Shown one piece after another: positions 48,481 through 58,446 of a DNA stretch of 64,000 nt. Positions within the stretch are counted from its first letter, which is position 1, and every line of letters starts with the position of its first letter. The stretch spans positions 1-64,000 of the forward strand of contig NZ_LZIN01000015.1 in assembly GCF_001667375.1 (NCBI RefSeq). Direction: 5' to 3'. The notes under the pieces were generated by a model. It was not told where the DNA came from and searched no databases. It worked only from the letters and a program-made list of their open reading frames with translations. A program made the translations under genes and the position numbers. The stretch is from Mycolicibacter sinensis (GTDB lineage Bacteria > Actinomycetota > Actinomycetes > Mycobacteriales > Mycobacteriaceae).

Positions 48481-49085
48481 CCTCGTTCGACGACGTTGTC
48501 GAACCCGGAGGTTTGTACCTCCGGATTCCCGGAGCGGTAGGTCACCCGGTTGTTGAGGCCGGATGCCGTGACCTTGGGCGTCGAATCGACAGTGATGACG
48601 TTGCCGATTCCCGACACCGTCAGGTCGCCGCATGGCCCGGTGAGCACCACCGTGTTGCTGACACCGCTTACGGAGACCTTGCGGCCGACGCAGGCCAGTG
48701 TCTTGTTCTCCCCGGCCCCGGAAATGATGATGGTGGCGGCGCTGTCGGGCACCGGGACGGCCGGGGGCGCCGCGACGGGCGGCTCTGGGGCCTCGACCGG
48801 CGCGGCCGGCGGCTCCGGTGCCGCGCCGCTGGGCATGGCCGGGTGCCCCGGCGTGGTGTTCGTCGAGCTGCCGGCGATCAGGAACACGGCAGCGGCGGCA
48901 CCGACGGCGAACACCGCCGCCATCGCACTGACCGCAACGGCGATTCTTCGTCGGACGCGAAGCGCCGGCAGCACCTGCCCCTCGGTGCCGGCGGACGGCA
49001 CGGTCAGTTCCGCGGCCCTGGCGAAGTCCGACAGCGGGCGCTCCAGATCCCGAATCCGGGCTTCCGGGTCGTCGTCGGCGTTCAC
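48477..49085 (-). CDS. Single-pass membrane protein with DUF3060-like domain
   Basis: A 202-residue protein from GTG 49085 (weak ribosome site; frame open to 49181). A cytoplasmic N-terminus with a short helix (RIRDLERPLSDFARAAEL) precedes one transmembrane segment (VAVSAMAAVFAVGAAAAVFLI). A Pro/Ala-rich linker follows, then an extracytoplasmic domain of repeating strands with SGVSNTVVLTG, VSGIGNVITVD and ASGLNNRVTYR, the DUF3060 pattern. It lies 75 bases downstream of irtB in the same direction and may be cotranscribed with irtAB. Function unknown. Confidence 0.8.
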   Translation of the reverse strand: MNADDDPEARIRDLERPLSDFARAAELTVPSAGTEGQVLPALRVRRRIAVAVSAMAAVFAVGAAAAVFLIAGSSTNTTPGHPAMPSGAAPEPPAAPVEAPEPPVAAPPAVPVPDSAATIIISGAGENKTLACVGRKVSVSGVSNTVVLTGPCGDLTVSGIGNVITVDSTPKVTASGLNNRVTYRSGNPEVQTSGFDNVVERG

Positions 49086-49159
49086 ACCTGCGATGATCGC
49101 ACAACCGACGCGATGGCGGTGGGCCGTTGCGCCCGGCTCCGGCGCGCTTGCGACCGCCG

Positions 49160-50890
49160 CTACCCGGTGTGGATCTGCCAACCGGCGGCGTCGTTCTGCT
49201 GCCGCCAGAACTCGTCGAAACGCCCACCGGCGGAACGCAATTCCTCAATGGTGCCGTCTTCGACGATCTGGCCGTCGTCGAGGAACAGTACCCGATCGGC
49301 CTGGGCGATACTGGCCAGCCGGTGCGCGACGATAACCCGGGTGCGGGGCCGCAGCTCGGCGCTCAACGCGTCGACGATCGCCGCCTCGTTCTCGGTGTCC
49401 AGCGCGCTGGTCGCCTCGTCGACCAACAGCACCGGCGCCGGTTTGAGCAGCGCGCGGGCGATGCTGACCCGTTGGCGCTCACCGCCGGACAGCGCACTCC
49501 CGGCCTCCCCCACCGCGGTATCGGCGCCGTCGGGCAGCCGGCCGGTCAGCTCATCGACCCGGGCGAGTTCGACCGCCCGGCCGAATGCTTGCGGATCCGC
49601 GCCGGGATCACCGACCAGGACGTTGTCGCGGATCGTGCCGTCCAACAGGTAGGGATGCTGGAACACCATGCTGCTCGCCGCGCGCCGCGCCGCGGCAGTC
49701 AGCCCGGCGGCGTCGGCCCCGTCGAGCAGGACCCGGCCGCCGGTCGGTTCGTGCAGGCCGGCGATAAGGGCCAGAACCGTGCTCTTACCCGAACCAGACG
49801 GTCCGACGATCGCGGTCGTGGTGCCCGGCTCCAACACAAAACTGACCCGGTCGAGCACCGGGGCGCCGGCGTCGTAGCCGAAGGTGACATTGTCGAACTC
49901 GATGCGCGGCGCCGTGTCGGTTAGCCCGCCGTCTCCCACCGTCAGGGCCGGTGCGGTGAGCACGGCCCGGATCCGTTCCAGGCTGGCCCGCGTCGATTCC
50001 AGGGCCGGCGCCAGCTCACTGATGGCGGTGAAGGGTTCCAGATAGCGGGCGATCACGACGATCAGCGCGATGGCTTGTGGAACGCTCAAGGTGCCGGTCA
50101 CGGTCAGCGCGGTGGTGGCGCCGGCAAGCAGGATCAGCGCCCCCTGGCTGGCCAGACTGAACAACAGCTGACCCGGAATCTGCATGCGCAGCAGTCGCAT
50201 TGCCGCGCCGTGTTGGGCGGCCAGGGCCGCACCGACGGTGCTGCGTTCGGGTTCGACCCGCCGTGCCGCGCGCAGCGCCTGCTGGGTGCGGGCGAACTCG
50301 ATGATGCGTTCGGTCAGCGCGGTGTTGGCCTCCCCGGCGGCGGTGTCGGCGCGGGCGCTGAGCCGGTTGGCCGCCCACAACGCGCCTAGCAGCAGCGGCA
50401 CCCCGCCCAGGGCGGCGACACCCAGCTGCCACGACACCCCGAGCAGCGCCACCGCGATCGCCGGTGGCAGCAGGATGGCGCTGAGCAGCGGGGTCAGCAG
50501 GTTGACGACCAGGCTGACGAGTTCGGGGCCGGTGGCGGCGATCGCCTGCCGCGCGGTGGCGGTGTTGTCGGGGGTGAACCAGCCCAACCGGATCGTCGGC
50601 AGCCGGTCGGCCACGTCGTGTTGGGTGTGGTCGAGGACGGCGAATCCGAGAGCGAATCCGATTCGCGCGCAGGCGAAGTCAATGAGCCAACCGGCCACGG
50701 TCGCCACCGTGAGCCAGCCCAGCCAGGTCAGTGCGTGCCGCGGGGTCTCGGAAAACAGCGCGGCCACCAGCGGCACCAGCAGGACAGTGCCCACCGCCCG
50801 CACCGCCACCGACAACAACGTCAGCGCGGTGTAGCCGAGTACCCGGCCGCGGCGCTCGTGCGGGATCAGCTGGATCAGGGTGCGGATCAC
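49160..50890 (-). CDS. irtB: Mycobactin ABC importer subunit IrtB
   Basis: A 576-residue half-transporter: six-helix membrane domain (about 1-320) followed by a nucleotide-binding domain with Walker [11 protein letters not shown]-loop MVFQHPYL, signature ALSGGERQR, Walker B VLLVDEAT and switch His IVAHRL. It pairs with IrtA to import ferric (carboxy)mycobactin despite its exporter-like fold. GTG 50890 overlaps the irtA stop as GTGA; the open frame to 50938 lies inside irtA. In M. tuberculosis irtAB (Rv1348-Rv1349) is far from the mbt-1 locus. Confidence 0.94.
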   Translation of the reverse strand: MIRTLIQLIPHERRGRVLGYTALTLLSVAVRAVGTVLLVPLVAALFSETPRHALTWLGWLTVATVAGWLIDFACARIGFALGFAVLDHTQHDVADRLPTIRLGWFTPDNTATARQAIAATGPELVSLVVNLLTPLLSAILLPPAIAVALLGVSWQLGVAALGGVPLLLGALWAANRLSARADTAAGEANTALTERIIEFARTQQALRAARRVEPERSTVGAALAAQHGAAMRLLRMQIPGQLLFSLASQGALILLAGATTALTVTGTLSVPQAIALIVVIARYLEPFTAISELAPALESTRASLERIRAVLTAPALTVGDGGLTDTAPRIEFDNVTFGYDAGAPVLDRVSFVLEPGTTTAIVGPSGSGKSTVLALIAGLHEPTGGRVLLDGADAAGLTAAARRAASSMVFQHPYLLDGTIRDNVLVGDPGADPQAFGRAVELARVDELTGRLPDGADTAVGEAGSALSGGERQRVSIARALLKPAPVLLVDEATSALDTENEAAIVDALSAELRPRTRVIVAHRLASIAQADRVLFLDDGQIVEDGTIEELRSAGGRFDEFWRQQNDAAGWQIHTG

Positions 50891-53463
50891 GGTGCCGCCT
50901 CCGCTCCAGCGGTTACCGCCCGCCGCCCGGTCTCCCACAGCTGCAGGTAGCGCCCGCCCGCGGCCAGCAACTCCTCGTGGGTGCCCTGTTCGGCGACGGC
51001 GCCATGGTCGAGCACCACGATCTGATCGGCGCCGGTGATCGTGTGCAGCCGGTGGGCGATGACGAGCACGGTGCGATCCTTGGTCAGCCGGTTCAGGGCC
51101 TGCTGCACCAGGTATTCCGATTCGGGATCGGCGAAGGCGGTGGCCTCGTCGAGGATGAGCACCGGAGTGTCGGCGAGGATGGCGCGGGCGATGGTGAGCC
51201 GTTGGCGCTCACCGCCGGAGAGCGCGGCGGCGGCACCCAGCACGGTGTCATAGCCGTCCGGCAATCGCAGGATGCGCTCGTGGATCTGCGCTTCGCGGGC
51301 GGCGGCCCACACCTGCTCGTCGGTCGCATCCGGAACCGCCAGCGCGATGTTGTCCCGCACGCTGCCGTGCACCAGCTGGGTCTCCTGCAGCACGAAACCG
51401 ACCCGGCGGTAGAGCTCGTCGGCGGTCAACGACCGGATGTCCTGCCCGTCAACCAGAATCGAGCCGGACTCGACATCGTGGAAGCGGGCCAGCAGCGCAG
51501 CCAGGGTGGACTTGCCCGATCCCGACGGCCCCACCAGCGCGGTCACCGTGCCCGGCCGCAGCGTCAGCGACACCTCGGAGATCACCGGCACACCCGGGCG
51601 GTAGCCGAAGCTGACGGACCCGAAGCGCACCGTGCCGGGCTGCGTCTGCGCCGGCGCCGATTCCGGCTCACCCACTACCAGTTCGGGCTCGTCCAGGGCG
51701 ATCTGCAGCCGCCGCGCCGCCAGCATGCCGCCGCGGATACCGCCGACGCCCAGCCCGATGCCCAGCAGCCGGGCACCGAAGGTGCTGCCCAGCAACAGGA
51801 ACGGCAGCAGGCTCACCGGGTCCATCCGGCCGGCCACGATCAGTGGGACGCCGGTCAGCACGATCAGCCACAGGAAGGTCGACGGGCGGGTGACCAGGTC
51901 CATCAGCGTCTTCTTGCCGACGAACGGGCGCTGCCAGGACACCAGGAAGTCGATGTAGTCGTCGAGGCGGCGACGGAAGGTCGACGCGGCCGCCCCGCCG
52001 AACACCCGGATCACCGGCTGGCCCTCCAGGTAGGTGCCGGCTTCGCCGTTCATCCGTTCCGCCCAGCGCACGGCCTGGCTGATCTTGGGCCCGGATTGGG
52101 TCGTCATCACCGACATCAGCACCAGGTAGACCAGCACCGGAACGAACAACACCAGCGCCACCCGCCAATCCACCGCGAACAGGTAGACCAGCACCGCCAC
52201 CGGCGCGACGACCGCAGCGACGGCATCGGGGATGGCGTGGGTGACCAGATAGTGCAGGGACAGGGTGTCGTCGGCGACGAGTTGTTTGATCGATCCGGAT
52301 CCGCGGGCGGTGAACCAGCCCAGCGGCAGCCGGGCCATCTTGCCCAAAAGCCGGTTGCGTAAACCGCTGGCGAAGCGGGCGTCGACCACATGCAGCCACA
52401 GCGTCAGCCCCGCGCCCAGCAGCGTCCCCAGGCCGAGCAGCGAGACCGCCGCGATGCCGACCGTCCACAGCCGTGACTCGTCGGCACCGGAAACCAGCAG
52501 CCGGGCCAGCTCCACCAGCAGGACGAACGGGGCCAGCTGCAGCAGCGTGATCACGGCCTGCAGCACGCCGGAGACGATCAGCGGCGCTTTCAGCGGGGCG
52601 AGCAGCCGGCCCGCGGCCTGCGCGCGCCACTCCCCCTTGGCGTTGACTCTGCGCTCAGCAGGGGGCTCACTCGCACTTTCCTCTGGTGGCGGCAGAGTCA
52701 ACGAGGGAAGCTCGCGTTGCGTGCCCATGGCGCGGCCGGCATTCCAGTAGGCCTGCGCGTGAATCTCGGATTTTGGGAAGCCGAACTCGTCACGCAGCCG
52801 CGCCCGCAAAGCCTTCAACGTCGCGGCTTCCGGTGTCGCCCAGGCATACCAGTCCGACCAGTCGCGGGCTTCGATGGCGGCGGCCAGGGAGTTCGCATCC
52901 CGGCGCGGCACCCAGTGCACCCGCAGGCGGGGATGCTCTTGCAGCGGGATCAGCAGGTCGTTGTCCTCGCGCTGTTCGAGGTACAGCTCGATCGGCACAT
53001 CGGACGGGACGGCTCCGATGATGCCGTTGATGCCCGGAATGGAGGCCGAGTCCCCCAGCAACAGGTAACCGGCGGGCTGCGCGTCGGCGTCCGGCACCTC
53101 GAAGCGCGACGAGCCCATCAGCGACATCGCCGCGATGCGCGCTCCGGGTTCGACGGTGCGCGCCCAAAGGGTCGCGGGCCCGGCCGGTTCGTGCAGCACC
53201 ATGTCCACCGCGAAGCGTCCGGTGGCCGCATCCCCCTCGGCGATGGTGTAGGCACGCTGGAACTCGGTGCTCGAGCCGTCCGGGTCCGGGAACCAGAACC
53301 GCAGCCAGGCAGTGGGTTCGACGGTCGCGTCGGTGAACAAGGTCGGTGAATGCATCCACACTCGGATGCAGTGCGGAGCGATCCAGCTGGTTTCGAGCAC
53401 CGTCGCGACGTGGTCCCGGGCGCCGAAGCCCCGCAGTATCGCGCCCTGCAAACCGCGCGCCAT
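50887..53463 (-). CDS. irtA: Mycobactin ABC importer/reductase IrtA
   Basis: An 858-residue protein. The N-terminal siderophore-interacting FAD domain (about 10-265: [30 protein letters not shown] and a helix-rich end) reduces bound ferric siderophore on the cytoplasmic side. A proline/glutamate-rich linker is followed by a transmembrane domain and an ATPase domain ([26 protein letters not shown]). The ATG at 53463 has AAAGGA upstream; a TTG one codon earlier is less likely. Coupled to irtB by GTGA overlap. An iron box lies upstream at 53533. The linker DNA contains a perfect inverted repeat. Confidence 0.95.
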   Translation of the reverse strand: MARGLQGAILRGFGARDHVATVLETSWIAPHCIRVWMHSPTLFTDATVEPTAWLRFWFPDPDGSSTEFQRAYTIAEGDAATGRFAVDMVLHEPAGPATLWARTVEPGARIAAMSLMGSSRFEVPDADAQPAGYLLLGDSASIPGINGIIGAVPSDVPIELYLEQREDNDLLIPLQEHPRLRVHWVPRRDANSLAAAIEARDWSDWYAWATPEAATLKALRARLRDEFGFPKSEIHAQAYWNAGRAMGTQRELPSLTLPPPEESASEPPAERRVNAKGEWRAQAAGRLLAPLKAPLIVSGVLQAVITLLQLAPFVLLVELARLLVSGADESRLWTVGIAAVSLLGLGTLLGAGLTLWLHVVDARFASGLRNRLLGKMARLPLGWFTARGSGSIKQLVADDTLSLHYLVTHAIPDAVAAVVAPVAVLVYLFAVDWRVALVLFVPVLVYLVLMSVMTTQSGPKISQAVRWAERMNGEAGTYLEGQPVIRVFGGAAASTFRRRLDDYIDFLVSWQRPFVGKKTLMDLVTRPSTFLWLIVLTGVPLIVAGRMDPVSLLPFLLLGSTFGARLLGIGLGVGGIRGGMLAARRLQIALDEPELVVGEPESAPAQTQPGTVRFGSVSFGYRPGVPVISEVSLTLRPGTVTALVGPSGSGKSTLAALLARFHDVESGSILVDGQDIRSLTADELYRRVGFVLQETQLVHGSVRDNIALAVPDATDEQVWAAAREAQIHERILRLPDGYDTVLGAAAALSGGERQRLTIARAILADTPVLILDEATAFADPESEYLVQQALNRLTKDRTVLVIAHRLHTITGADQIVVLDHGAVAEQGTHEELLAAGGRYLQLWETGRRAVTAGAEAAP
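52642..52702. repeat. Inverted repeat inside irtA linker
   Basis: GTTGACTCTGC (52642-52652) is perfectly inverted as GCAGAGTCAAC (52692-52702), with a 39-base loop. It lies exactly in the coding sequence for the linker between the siderophore-interacting domain and the first membrane helix ([19 protein letters not shown]), in frame and without stops, as if a small palindromic element had been accommodated there. Confidence 0.6.
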
Positions 53464-53532
53464 CAAGGTCCTTTCGCCTACGGTTTCCCGCCCCGCGGGG
53501 TGAGACCCGGTACTCGCGCCGCCAAGCCCGAC

Positions 53533-53551
53533 CTAGGTTACCCTACCCTCA
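53533..53551. promoter_or_regulatory. IdeR-type iron box between divergent irtA and mbtK
   Basis: CTAGGTTACCCTACCCTCA matches 15 of 19 positions of the iron-box consensus. It is 70 bases upstream of the irtA ATG and 41 bases before the mbtK start, so one box could control both directions. Confidence 0.7.
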
Positions 53552-53591
53552 CTAAACCGAACAGGGCCTCGGGGTAGGCTCACCGTTCGTT

Positions 53592-54218
53592 ATGACTGAC
53601 GCCGCCGCCATCCTGCCCCGCGAGCTCACCGACATATCCGACGAGGTCCGCAGCGTCCCGGCACCTCCGATCCCGGTATTGGCCGACCCCTACGCGATCC
53701 GGGTGGCCGACCCCGATGCCGACGCGGAGATGGTCGCCGAGTGGATGAGCCGGCCGCATCTGGCGCAGACGTGGGAGTCCGCCTGGCCGGCCGCGCGCTG
53801 GCATGCCTACCTGAGCGCCCAGGTCGCCGGCAGCTACTCGCGGCCGTTGATCGTCAGCCGCAACGGGGAAGACGGCGGCTATGTCGAGATATACCGGGGC
53901 GCAAAGGATTGCATCGCCACCCGCTATGCCGCACATCCCTACGATCTGGGTGTTCATGCCGCGGTCGCTGATCTGGCGGTGGTCAACCGCGGGTTCGCCG
54001 CGATCCTGTTGCCGCGCGTGATGGCCAGCGTGTTCGACCTCGAACCGCAGTGCCGGCGGATGATGTTCGACCCCGAGTACCGCAACACCGCCATGCGACG
54101 GCTGGCCGAGTACGTAGGGGGCACCTTCCTCGGCGAGCACGACATGAGCAATCGACGGATGGCGCTCTACGCGGTGCTGCGCTACCCCGACGACCCGCTG
54201 TCGAACAGCTCGGCGTAA
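53592..54218 (+). CDS. mbtK: Lysine N-acyltransferase MbtK
   Basis: A 208-residue GNAT-fold acyltransferase that moves the fatty acyl chain from MbtL to the hydroxylysine epsilon-nitrogen of mycobactin. Conserved blocks: [16 protein letters not shown], the central [22 protein letters not shown], and the C-terminal [16 protein letters not shown] and [15 protein letters not shown]. Very similar to Rv1347c, part of the separate mbt-2 cluster in M. tuberculosis. Its last 37 bases overlap the 3' end of convergent mbtN. Confidence 0.93.
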   Translation: MTDAAAILPRELTDISDEVRSVPAPPIPVLADPYAIRVADPDADAEMVAEWMSRPHLAQTWESAWPAARWHAYLSAQVAGSYSRPLIVSRNGEDGGYVEIYRGAKDCIATRYAAHPYDLGVHAAVADLAVVNRGFAAILLPRVMASVFDLEPQCRRMMFDPEYRNTAMRRLAEYVGGTFLGEHDMSNRRMALYAVLRYPDDPLSNSSA

Positions 54219-55333
54219 CCGTCGTAGTCCGGGCGCATCCCGGCGGCCACCAGTTCCCAGAGCACCTCATCGGTGCCGCCGCCCACCCGGGCCAGCTTCA
54301 TGTCGCGCCACCAGCGCCCGATCGGCGTCTCGTCGACCAGGTAGCCGGCGCCGCCGAAGAGGTGCATGCACTCCGCGATCACCTCTTCGCCCAGCCGCGC
54401 CGCGGTGACCTTCATCGCCGCGGAGGTCCGTAGGTCGAGCCGGCCCTCGGCGGCGAAACCGTTGAGCCCGTGCCGAAGTAGATCGACCCGGGCCTGCAGG
54501 TCGGCCAGCCGCAACCGCAGCGCCTGATGCTCGAACAGGCTGGCGCCGAACTGCTTGCGGTGCATCATCCGGGCATGGGTGATGCCCAGCACCTTCTGAC
54601 ACGACGAGGCGACCTGCCCGGAGATCGACATGCGTTCGTGCGCCAGCCCCCAGGAGATCGCGGCCAGTCCGGTACCCGGGCGGGCGATCAGGGCGTCGGC
54701 CGGCACCCAGGTGTCGATGTCGACCGGGGCGGTGTCCAGCGGGGCCGCCCCGACCTTGCTGAACGGCGCGTGCACCTGCACCTGCGCGGTCGGCACCGCG
54801 ACCATCATGACGTTGCCGTGCCGGCTGTTCTCGTCGTGGTCCATGCTGCGCGCCAGCACCAGGATGTGGTCGGAGATGGGCGACAGCGAGACGAACTTCT
54901 TGCGGCCGCGCACCTCGAAACCGTCACGCAAGGAACGAACTTCGGTCTGCACCCGCTGTAAGTCCGATCCGCCGGACTCCTCCGAGGCGCCGATGCACAG
55001 CACCGCTTCACCGCGGATGGCCTGCTGGCAGATGTCTTTGAGGTACTCCGACCGCCCGAACCGATGCAGGATCGCGATCGACGAGTCCTGCAAGCTCACC
55101 CCGACGCCGATGCCGGCCGACCCCAGCCGCCCCAGCGCGTAGGCCAGCTCCACCAGCTTGGCCACGTCGGTGGGCGCCGCGTCAGCCCATTTCCGGGTGA
55201 AAACCCCTGCCTGCCCGAGGTGTTCGATCAGTTTGCGGGGGAAGCGCCCACTGACCTCGGCCTCCGCGGTCCACTCCACCACCTGCTGGTCGAAGACCTC
55301 GTCAAGCAGATTGCGATAGGCATCGTCAGTCAC
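54182..55333 (-). CDS. mbtN: Acyl-ACP dehydrogenase MbtN (FadE14-like)
   Basis: A 383-residue FAD-dependent acyl-CoA dehydrogenase-fold enzyme that introduces the alpha,beta double bond in the mycobactin lipid tail while the chain is on MbtL. N-terminal helical domain ([22 protein letters not shown]), middle strand domain with [14 protein letters not shown], and C-terminal helices with [25 protein letters not shown]. The GTG at 55333 has GGAGG eight bases upstream and overlaps the mbtM stop as GTGA; the frame open to 55444 is inside mbtM. Confidence 0.92.
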   Translation of the reverse strand: MTDDAYRNLLDEVFDQQVVEWTAEAEVSGRFPRKLIEHLGQAGVFTRKWADAAPTDVAKLVELAYALGRLGSAGIGVGVSLQDSSIAILHRFGRSEYLKDICQQAIRGEAVLCIGASEESGGSDLQRVQTEVRSLRDGFEVRGRKKFVSLSPISDHILVLARSMDHDENSRHGNVMMVAVPTAQVQVHAPFSKVGAAPLDTAPVDIDTWVPADALIARPGTGLAAISWGLAHERMSISGQVASSCQKVLGITHARMMHRKQFGASLFEHQALRLRLADLQARVDLLRHGLNGFAAEGRLDLRTSAAMKVTAARLGEEVIAECMHLFGGAGYLVDETPIGRWWRDMKLARVGGGTDEVLWELVAAGMRPDYDGYAELFDSGSSG

Positions 55334-56913
55334 GTCATAACCTCCAGGTTGCGTTTGACCTCGAGCCGCCGCAACTTGCCCGACGACGTTCGGGGCAGCG
55401 AGCCGGGCGTCAGGAACACCACCTTGGCCGGCACCACCCCGCATTCGGATGCGACCCGGGAGACCAGGTCGCTGCGGGCGCCGGCCTCGTCGGGGCCCCG
55501 GAATTCGGCGACGACGATCAGCGCCGGGCGGACGTCGTCGGTGGCCTCACTGGTTCCAAAGGCCACCACCGCGCCCTCCCGCACGCCACGGATCTCGGCG
55601 GCGACCCGTTCGATCTCGGTGGGGAACACGTTGCGTCCGGCCACCGAGATGATCTCCTTGGCGCGACCACAGACCACCAGGCCCTCATCGGTGAGGTAGC
55701 CGAGATCGCCGGTGGCGAACCAGGACTCCGGATCGTGGGCCGGTTCGCCGACGTAACCGGACATCATCGAGGTGCCGCGGATCTCGATCTCGCCGACGTC
55801 GCGTCCGGGTTGGCCGGCATCGTGACCGGGGGCCGGGGCGATCCGGACCTGCATACCGGGGATCGGCACCCCCAGGAGCGCGTGTCGGCGCACCGCGTCT
55901 GCGGCGCCGGCGATCTCGTCATACCGCAGACCGGTGCCCGGTCGCGGCGCGGTCACCGCGCAGGTGGCCTCCGCCAGGCCGTAGGACGGGGTGACCGCAC
56001 CCGGGTCGAAACCGAACTTCGCGCACTCGGTGACGAACCGCTGCAACGCCGCGCAGTCGACGGGTTCGCCGCCGTTGATCGCCACCCGCACCCGGCCCAG
56101 GTCGACGTCCGGTATCCGGCGCGCATATTTGCCCAGCACGCTGTAGGCGAAGTTCGGCGCCGCGGTCATGGTCGCGGCGCTCTGGTGCAGCCAGGTCAGC
56201 CAGCGAAACGGCGACGCCGCAAAGGCCGCGGTAGGCGCCAGCCACATCGGCGACCCGGACAACGCGCCGCTGAGCAGGAACGTCAGCCCCATGTCGTGGT
56301 ACAGCGGCAGCCACGAACAACCGACGTCGGCGGACGCGTCGACGTCGACGTGGGCCAGCAGTCCGGCGACGTTGCTCAGCACCGCGGCCGGCGACAACTG
56401 CGCGGTGCGCGGGGTTCCGGTGGACCCGGCCGTGCCCTGCAGCACCGCCGGCACCTCCGGTGCGCCGGGCACCGGCGTGAAGGCGGCCGAACGCTCGGTG
56501 GCGGCGGCGGCGACGTCGTGCACCGCGGCGCCGGCATCGTGCTCAGCCAGCAACGGCAGCGGTGCGCCTTGGCTGAAGACCGTGTCGACACCGATGCCGC
56601 GGAACCGGCTCAAAGTCGCGTGGGCCCACTGCTGTGGATCGGAGCCGCGGACGGGCCCGGGCAGTATCGACACGCTGCGTCCGGCCAGCCAGGCCCCCTG
56701 GATCGCGGCGACCAGCTCGACGGTCGGCTCCCCGACCAGTCCGACCGCGCCGGGGCGATCTGAGTCGAGGATCGTCGATGCCACGCCCTGCGCGCGCGAG
56801 TGCACCTGCGCCCACGGGTGATGCTGCCAAGTGCCGCTGCCCTGATCGAAGATCACCAGGTCCTGGTCCGAGGCGGTCATCGCCCTGGTCAGGGCGCTTG
56901 CCAGCACGCTCAC
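55330..56913 (-). CDS. mbtM: Fatty acyl-AMP ligase MbtM (FadD33-like)
   Basis: A 527-residue adenylate-forming enzyme that activates the long-chain fatty acid and loads it on MbtL. Motifs: [20 protein letters not shown] (P-loop-like, with the variant start expected of acyl-AMP ligases), [16 protein letters not shown] (FAAL-type), [11 protein letters not shown], and the late [12 protein letters not shown]ys. GTG start overlaps the mbtL stop by GTGA. Order mbtL-M-N agrees with the M. tuberculosis mbt-2 cluster (Rv1344-1346). Confidence 0.92.
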   Translation of the reverse strand: MSVLASALTRAMTASDQDLVIFDQGSGTWQHHPWAQVHSRAQGVASTILDSDRPGAVGLVGEPTVELVAAIQGAWLAGRSVSILPGPVRGSDPQQWAHATLSRFRGIGVDTVFSQGAPLPLLAEHDAGAAVHDVAAAATERSAAFTPVPGAPEVPAVLQGTAGSTGTPRTAQLSPAAVLSNVAGLLAHVDVDASADVGCSWLPLYHDMGLTFLLSGALSGSPMWLAPTAAFAASPFRWLTWLHQSAATMTAAPNFAYSVLGKYARRIPDVDLGRVRVAINGGEPVDCAALQRFVTECAKFGFDPGAVTPSYGLAEATCAVTAPRPGTGLRYDEIAGAADAVRRHALLGVPIPGMQVRIAPAPGHDAGQPGRDVGEIEIRGTSMMSGYVGEPAHDPESWFATGDLGYLTDEGLVVCGRAKEIISVAGRNVFPTEIERVAAEIRGVREGAVVAFGTSEATDDVRPALIVVAEFRGPDEAGARSDLVSRVASECGVVPAKVVFLTPGSLPRTSSGKLRRLEVKRNLEVMT

Positions 56914-57170
56914 GCGTCGGCGGGCACTTTCGCCCGGATGGCGGCCTCGAGGTCGCCGACCGTGTCACACGTCAGCAGGTCTTCCTCGGACAGGGCCACC
57001 CCGAGCCGGTCCTCGATGGCCACCATGCCGATCGCGAAGGCCACGGAGTCCAGGCCCACGTCGTCGACCAGCCGGGACTCCGCAGTCACCCGATTGAGGT
57101 CGACACTCAGGTCGTCGCGCAGGATCTGACGCAGCGCGGCGCTGACGGCATCGGTCGGCGAAGAACTCAT
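56910..57170 (-). CDS. mbtL: Acyl carrier protein MbtL
   Basis: An 86-residue carrier protein for the mycobactin fatty acyl chain. Phosphopantetheine Ser lies in [20 protein letters not shown]; four-helix pattern and acidic composition are typical. First gene of the coupled mbtL-M-N operon, with a near-perfect iron box 30 bases upstream of its ATG. Confidence 0.93.
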   Translation of the reverse strand: MSSSPTDAVSAALRQILRDDLSVDLNRVTAESRLVDDVGLDSVAFAIGMVAIEDRLGVALSEEDLLTCDTVGDLEAAIRAKVPADA

Positions 57171-57199
57171 GTCGAGGGACGCTACACGACCACTGAAAG

Positions 57200-57218
57200 T
57201 AAGGTTAGCCTTACCCTA
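57200..57218 (-). promoter_or_regulatory. IdeR iron box upstream of mbtL
   Basis: TAAGGTTAGCCTTACCCTA matches 18 of 19 positions of the iron-box consensus, the best match in the window. It is 30 bases upstream of mbtL and on the shared intergenic region with the divergent exported-protein gene. Confidence 0.92.
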
Positions 57219-57240
57219 GTTTGTGACGGTCGACACACGG

Positions 57241-57259
57241 TTAGGTAAGGCTTGCCTGT
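57241..57259 (+). promoter_or_regulatory. IdeR-type iron box facing the exported-protein gene
   Basis: TTAGGTAAGGCTTGCCTGT matches 16 of 19 consensus positions. It lies 84 bases upstream of the ATG at 57343 and 22 bases from the mbtL box, giving two adjacent sites in one divergent promoter region. Confidence 0.82.
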
Positions 57260-57342
57260 TGAGTAAGAATCTGCCTAAGGTAGCCCAGCGTTCTACCCGC
57301 ACAGCAACCTCATACCAGATGAGGTCACAATAAGGAGAAGCA

Positions 57343-58305
57343 ATGAAGCTCGCCCTCGCGGACGGCTCCCTCGATCGCGTTCCCGCACCTGACTTTCTTC
57401 CGACGACCCGCACCAACCGGCTCCTGGCCGTCGGTGTCGCCCTGGCCGGCGCCGGCGTGATCGCCGTCAACCCGGTCGCACCGCTGATCCCGGTGGCGGG
57501 CCAACAGCCCGCCGTGCAGCTCACCGGCACCTGGGACACCGCCGCCGACAACTGGGCGAGCCTACAGGAGATCTTCGCGGCCAACCCGGACCCGCTCGGC
57601 AACGCCATCGGCGAGCTCACCTCGTACTACGGCGATGTCGCCAGTAACAGCATCAAGGACTCGCTGGCCGGCGTCGAAGGCATCTGGTCCGGTTTGGGCG
57701 GCGCCAAGGGCCTGGAGACGATCCTGCCGCAGGTCATGGAATTCCTTCAGCAGGGCGACACCAGCAACGCCTACAACCTGATCAACATCGACATGTTGTT
57801 CAACATGCAGAACATCTTCCAGCCGCTGTTCGACCACACCCCGCGCGGCAGCGAGGTCGAGGTGCCCGGAATCTTCAGCATGGGCCCCGACCTGACTCGC
57901 GTCATGGCCAACGTGCAGGACGTGTTCTTCGGCGACTACAGCTTCTGGAAGGAGAGCGCCAAGTACCTGATGGAGCCGTTCATCGGCATGCAGTACGCGC
58001 TGGCGGACAGCCTGGGCGACACCGGTGACCACGTGGCGCAGGACCCGTTCGATGCGCTGCTCAATGGCTACGTGCCGTGGGACGTCCCGGCCGGCTCGGA
58101 GGCCGAAGAGCCGCACGCCGCGTTCATCGGCCTGCTCACCGCGGACGGCACCTTCGCCTACCTGTTCGACAAGCTGCCCAGCATGATCGCCGACGCGCTC
58201 ACCGCCAACCTGCCGGTGGACGAGGCCGTGGATCCGGACCTCGGTGCCTCGCTTGCCGATCCCAACCTGTTCGACCTGGACTGGCTCACCGGCCTCTTCA
58301 GCTAG
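57343..58305 (+). CDS. Iron-regulated exported/membrane protein of unknown function
   Basis: A 320-residue protein. ATG preceded by AAGGAG. N-terminal 26 residues are polar, then a hydrophobic segment (LLAVGVALAGAGVIAVNP) resembling an uncleaved or atypical signal, then PLIPVAGQQPAVQLTGTWD. The remainder is an acidic, helix-rich domain with many Asn/Asp and aromatic residues (NLINIDMLFNMQNIFQPLFD, then DVFFGDYSFW). No cysteines are evident. The segment order hydrophobic stretch, then VQLTGTWDTAADNW is reminiscent of signal-bearing mycobacterial envelope proteins related to PE/PGRS flanks. Its position opposite mbtL under iron boxes argues for a role in siderophore export, uptake or the envelope during iron limitation; that is inference. 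Confidence 0.8.
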   Translation: MKLALADGSLDRVPAPDFLPTTRTNRLLAVGVALAGAGVIAVNPVAPLIPVAGQQPAVQLTGTWDTAADNWASLQEIFAANPDPLGNAIGELTSYYGDVASNSIKDSLAGVEGIWSGLGGAKGLETILPQVMEFLQQGDTSNAYNLINIDMLFNMQNIFQPLFDHTPRGSEVEVPGIFSMGPDLTRVMANVQDVFFGDYSFWKESAKYLMEPFIGMQYALADSLGDTGDHVAQDPFDALLNGYVPWDVPAGSEAEEPHAAFIGLLTADGTFAYLFDKLPSMIADALTANLPVDEAVDPDLGASLADPNLFDLDWLTGLFS

Positions 58306-58313
58306 CTTTAGCC

Positions 58314-58383
58314 CCTGCGCGAGCGTGCGCGCCCCCGGCCAACACGCCGAGGAATCCTCCGGGATTGCGCACGCTCGCGCAGG
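58314..58383. repeat. Intergenic inverted repeat, 17-bp perfect arms (element D)
   Basis: CCTGCGCGAGCGTGCGC (58314-58330) is perfectly inverted as GCGCACGCTCGCGCAGG (58367-58383), 36-base loop. It starts 9 bases after the exported-protein stop, so it may terminate that transcript, but its arm sequence and spacing resemble elements at 11641, 17799 and 38479. Confidence 0.75.
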
Positions 58384-58411
58384 AATTGGGCCCCGCCCAA
58401 AACATTGCCAT

Positions 58412-58423
58412 TGACTAATGTCA
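58412..58423 (+). promoter_or_regulatory. Possible operator TGAC-N4-GTCA before the SDR operon
   Basis: TGACTAATGTCA is a short perfect palindrome 23 bases upstream of the SDR ATG. The surrounding TTGACT could serve as a -35 element. It is a candidate site for the MerR-type regulator encoded at the end of this operon; no iron box was found here. Confidence 0.35.
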
Positions 58424-58446
58424 CCATTGGCAGTTGACTTGATCAC

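Noticed and set aside
58384..58446. Iron box before the SDR operon
   Set aside because: No sequence near TWAGGTWAGSCTWACCTWA; only a TGAC-N4-GTCA palindrome.
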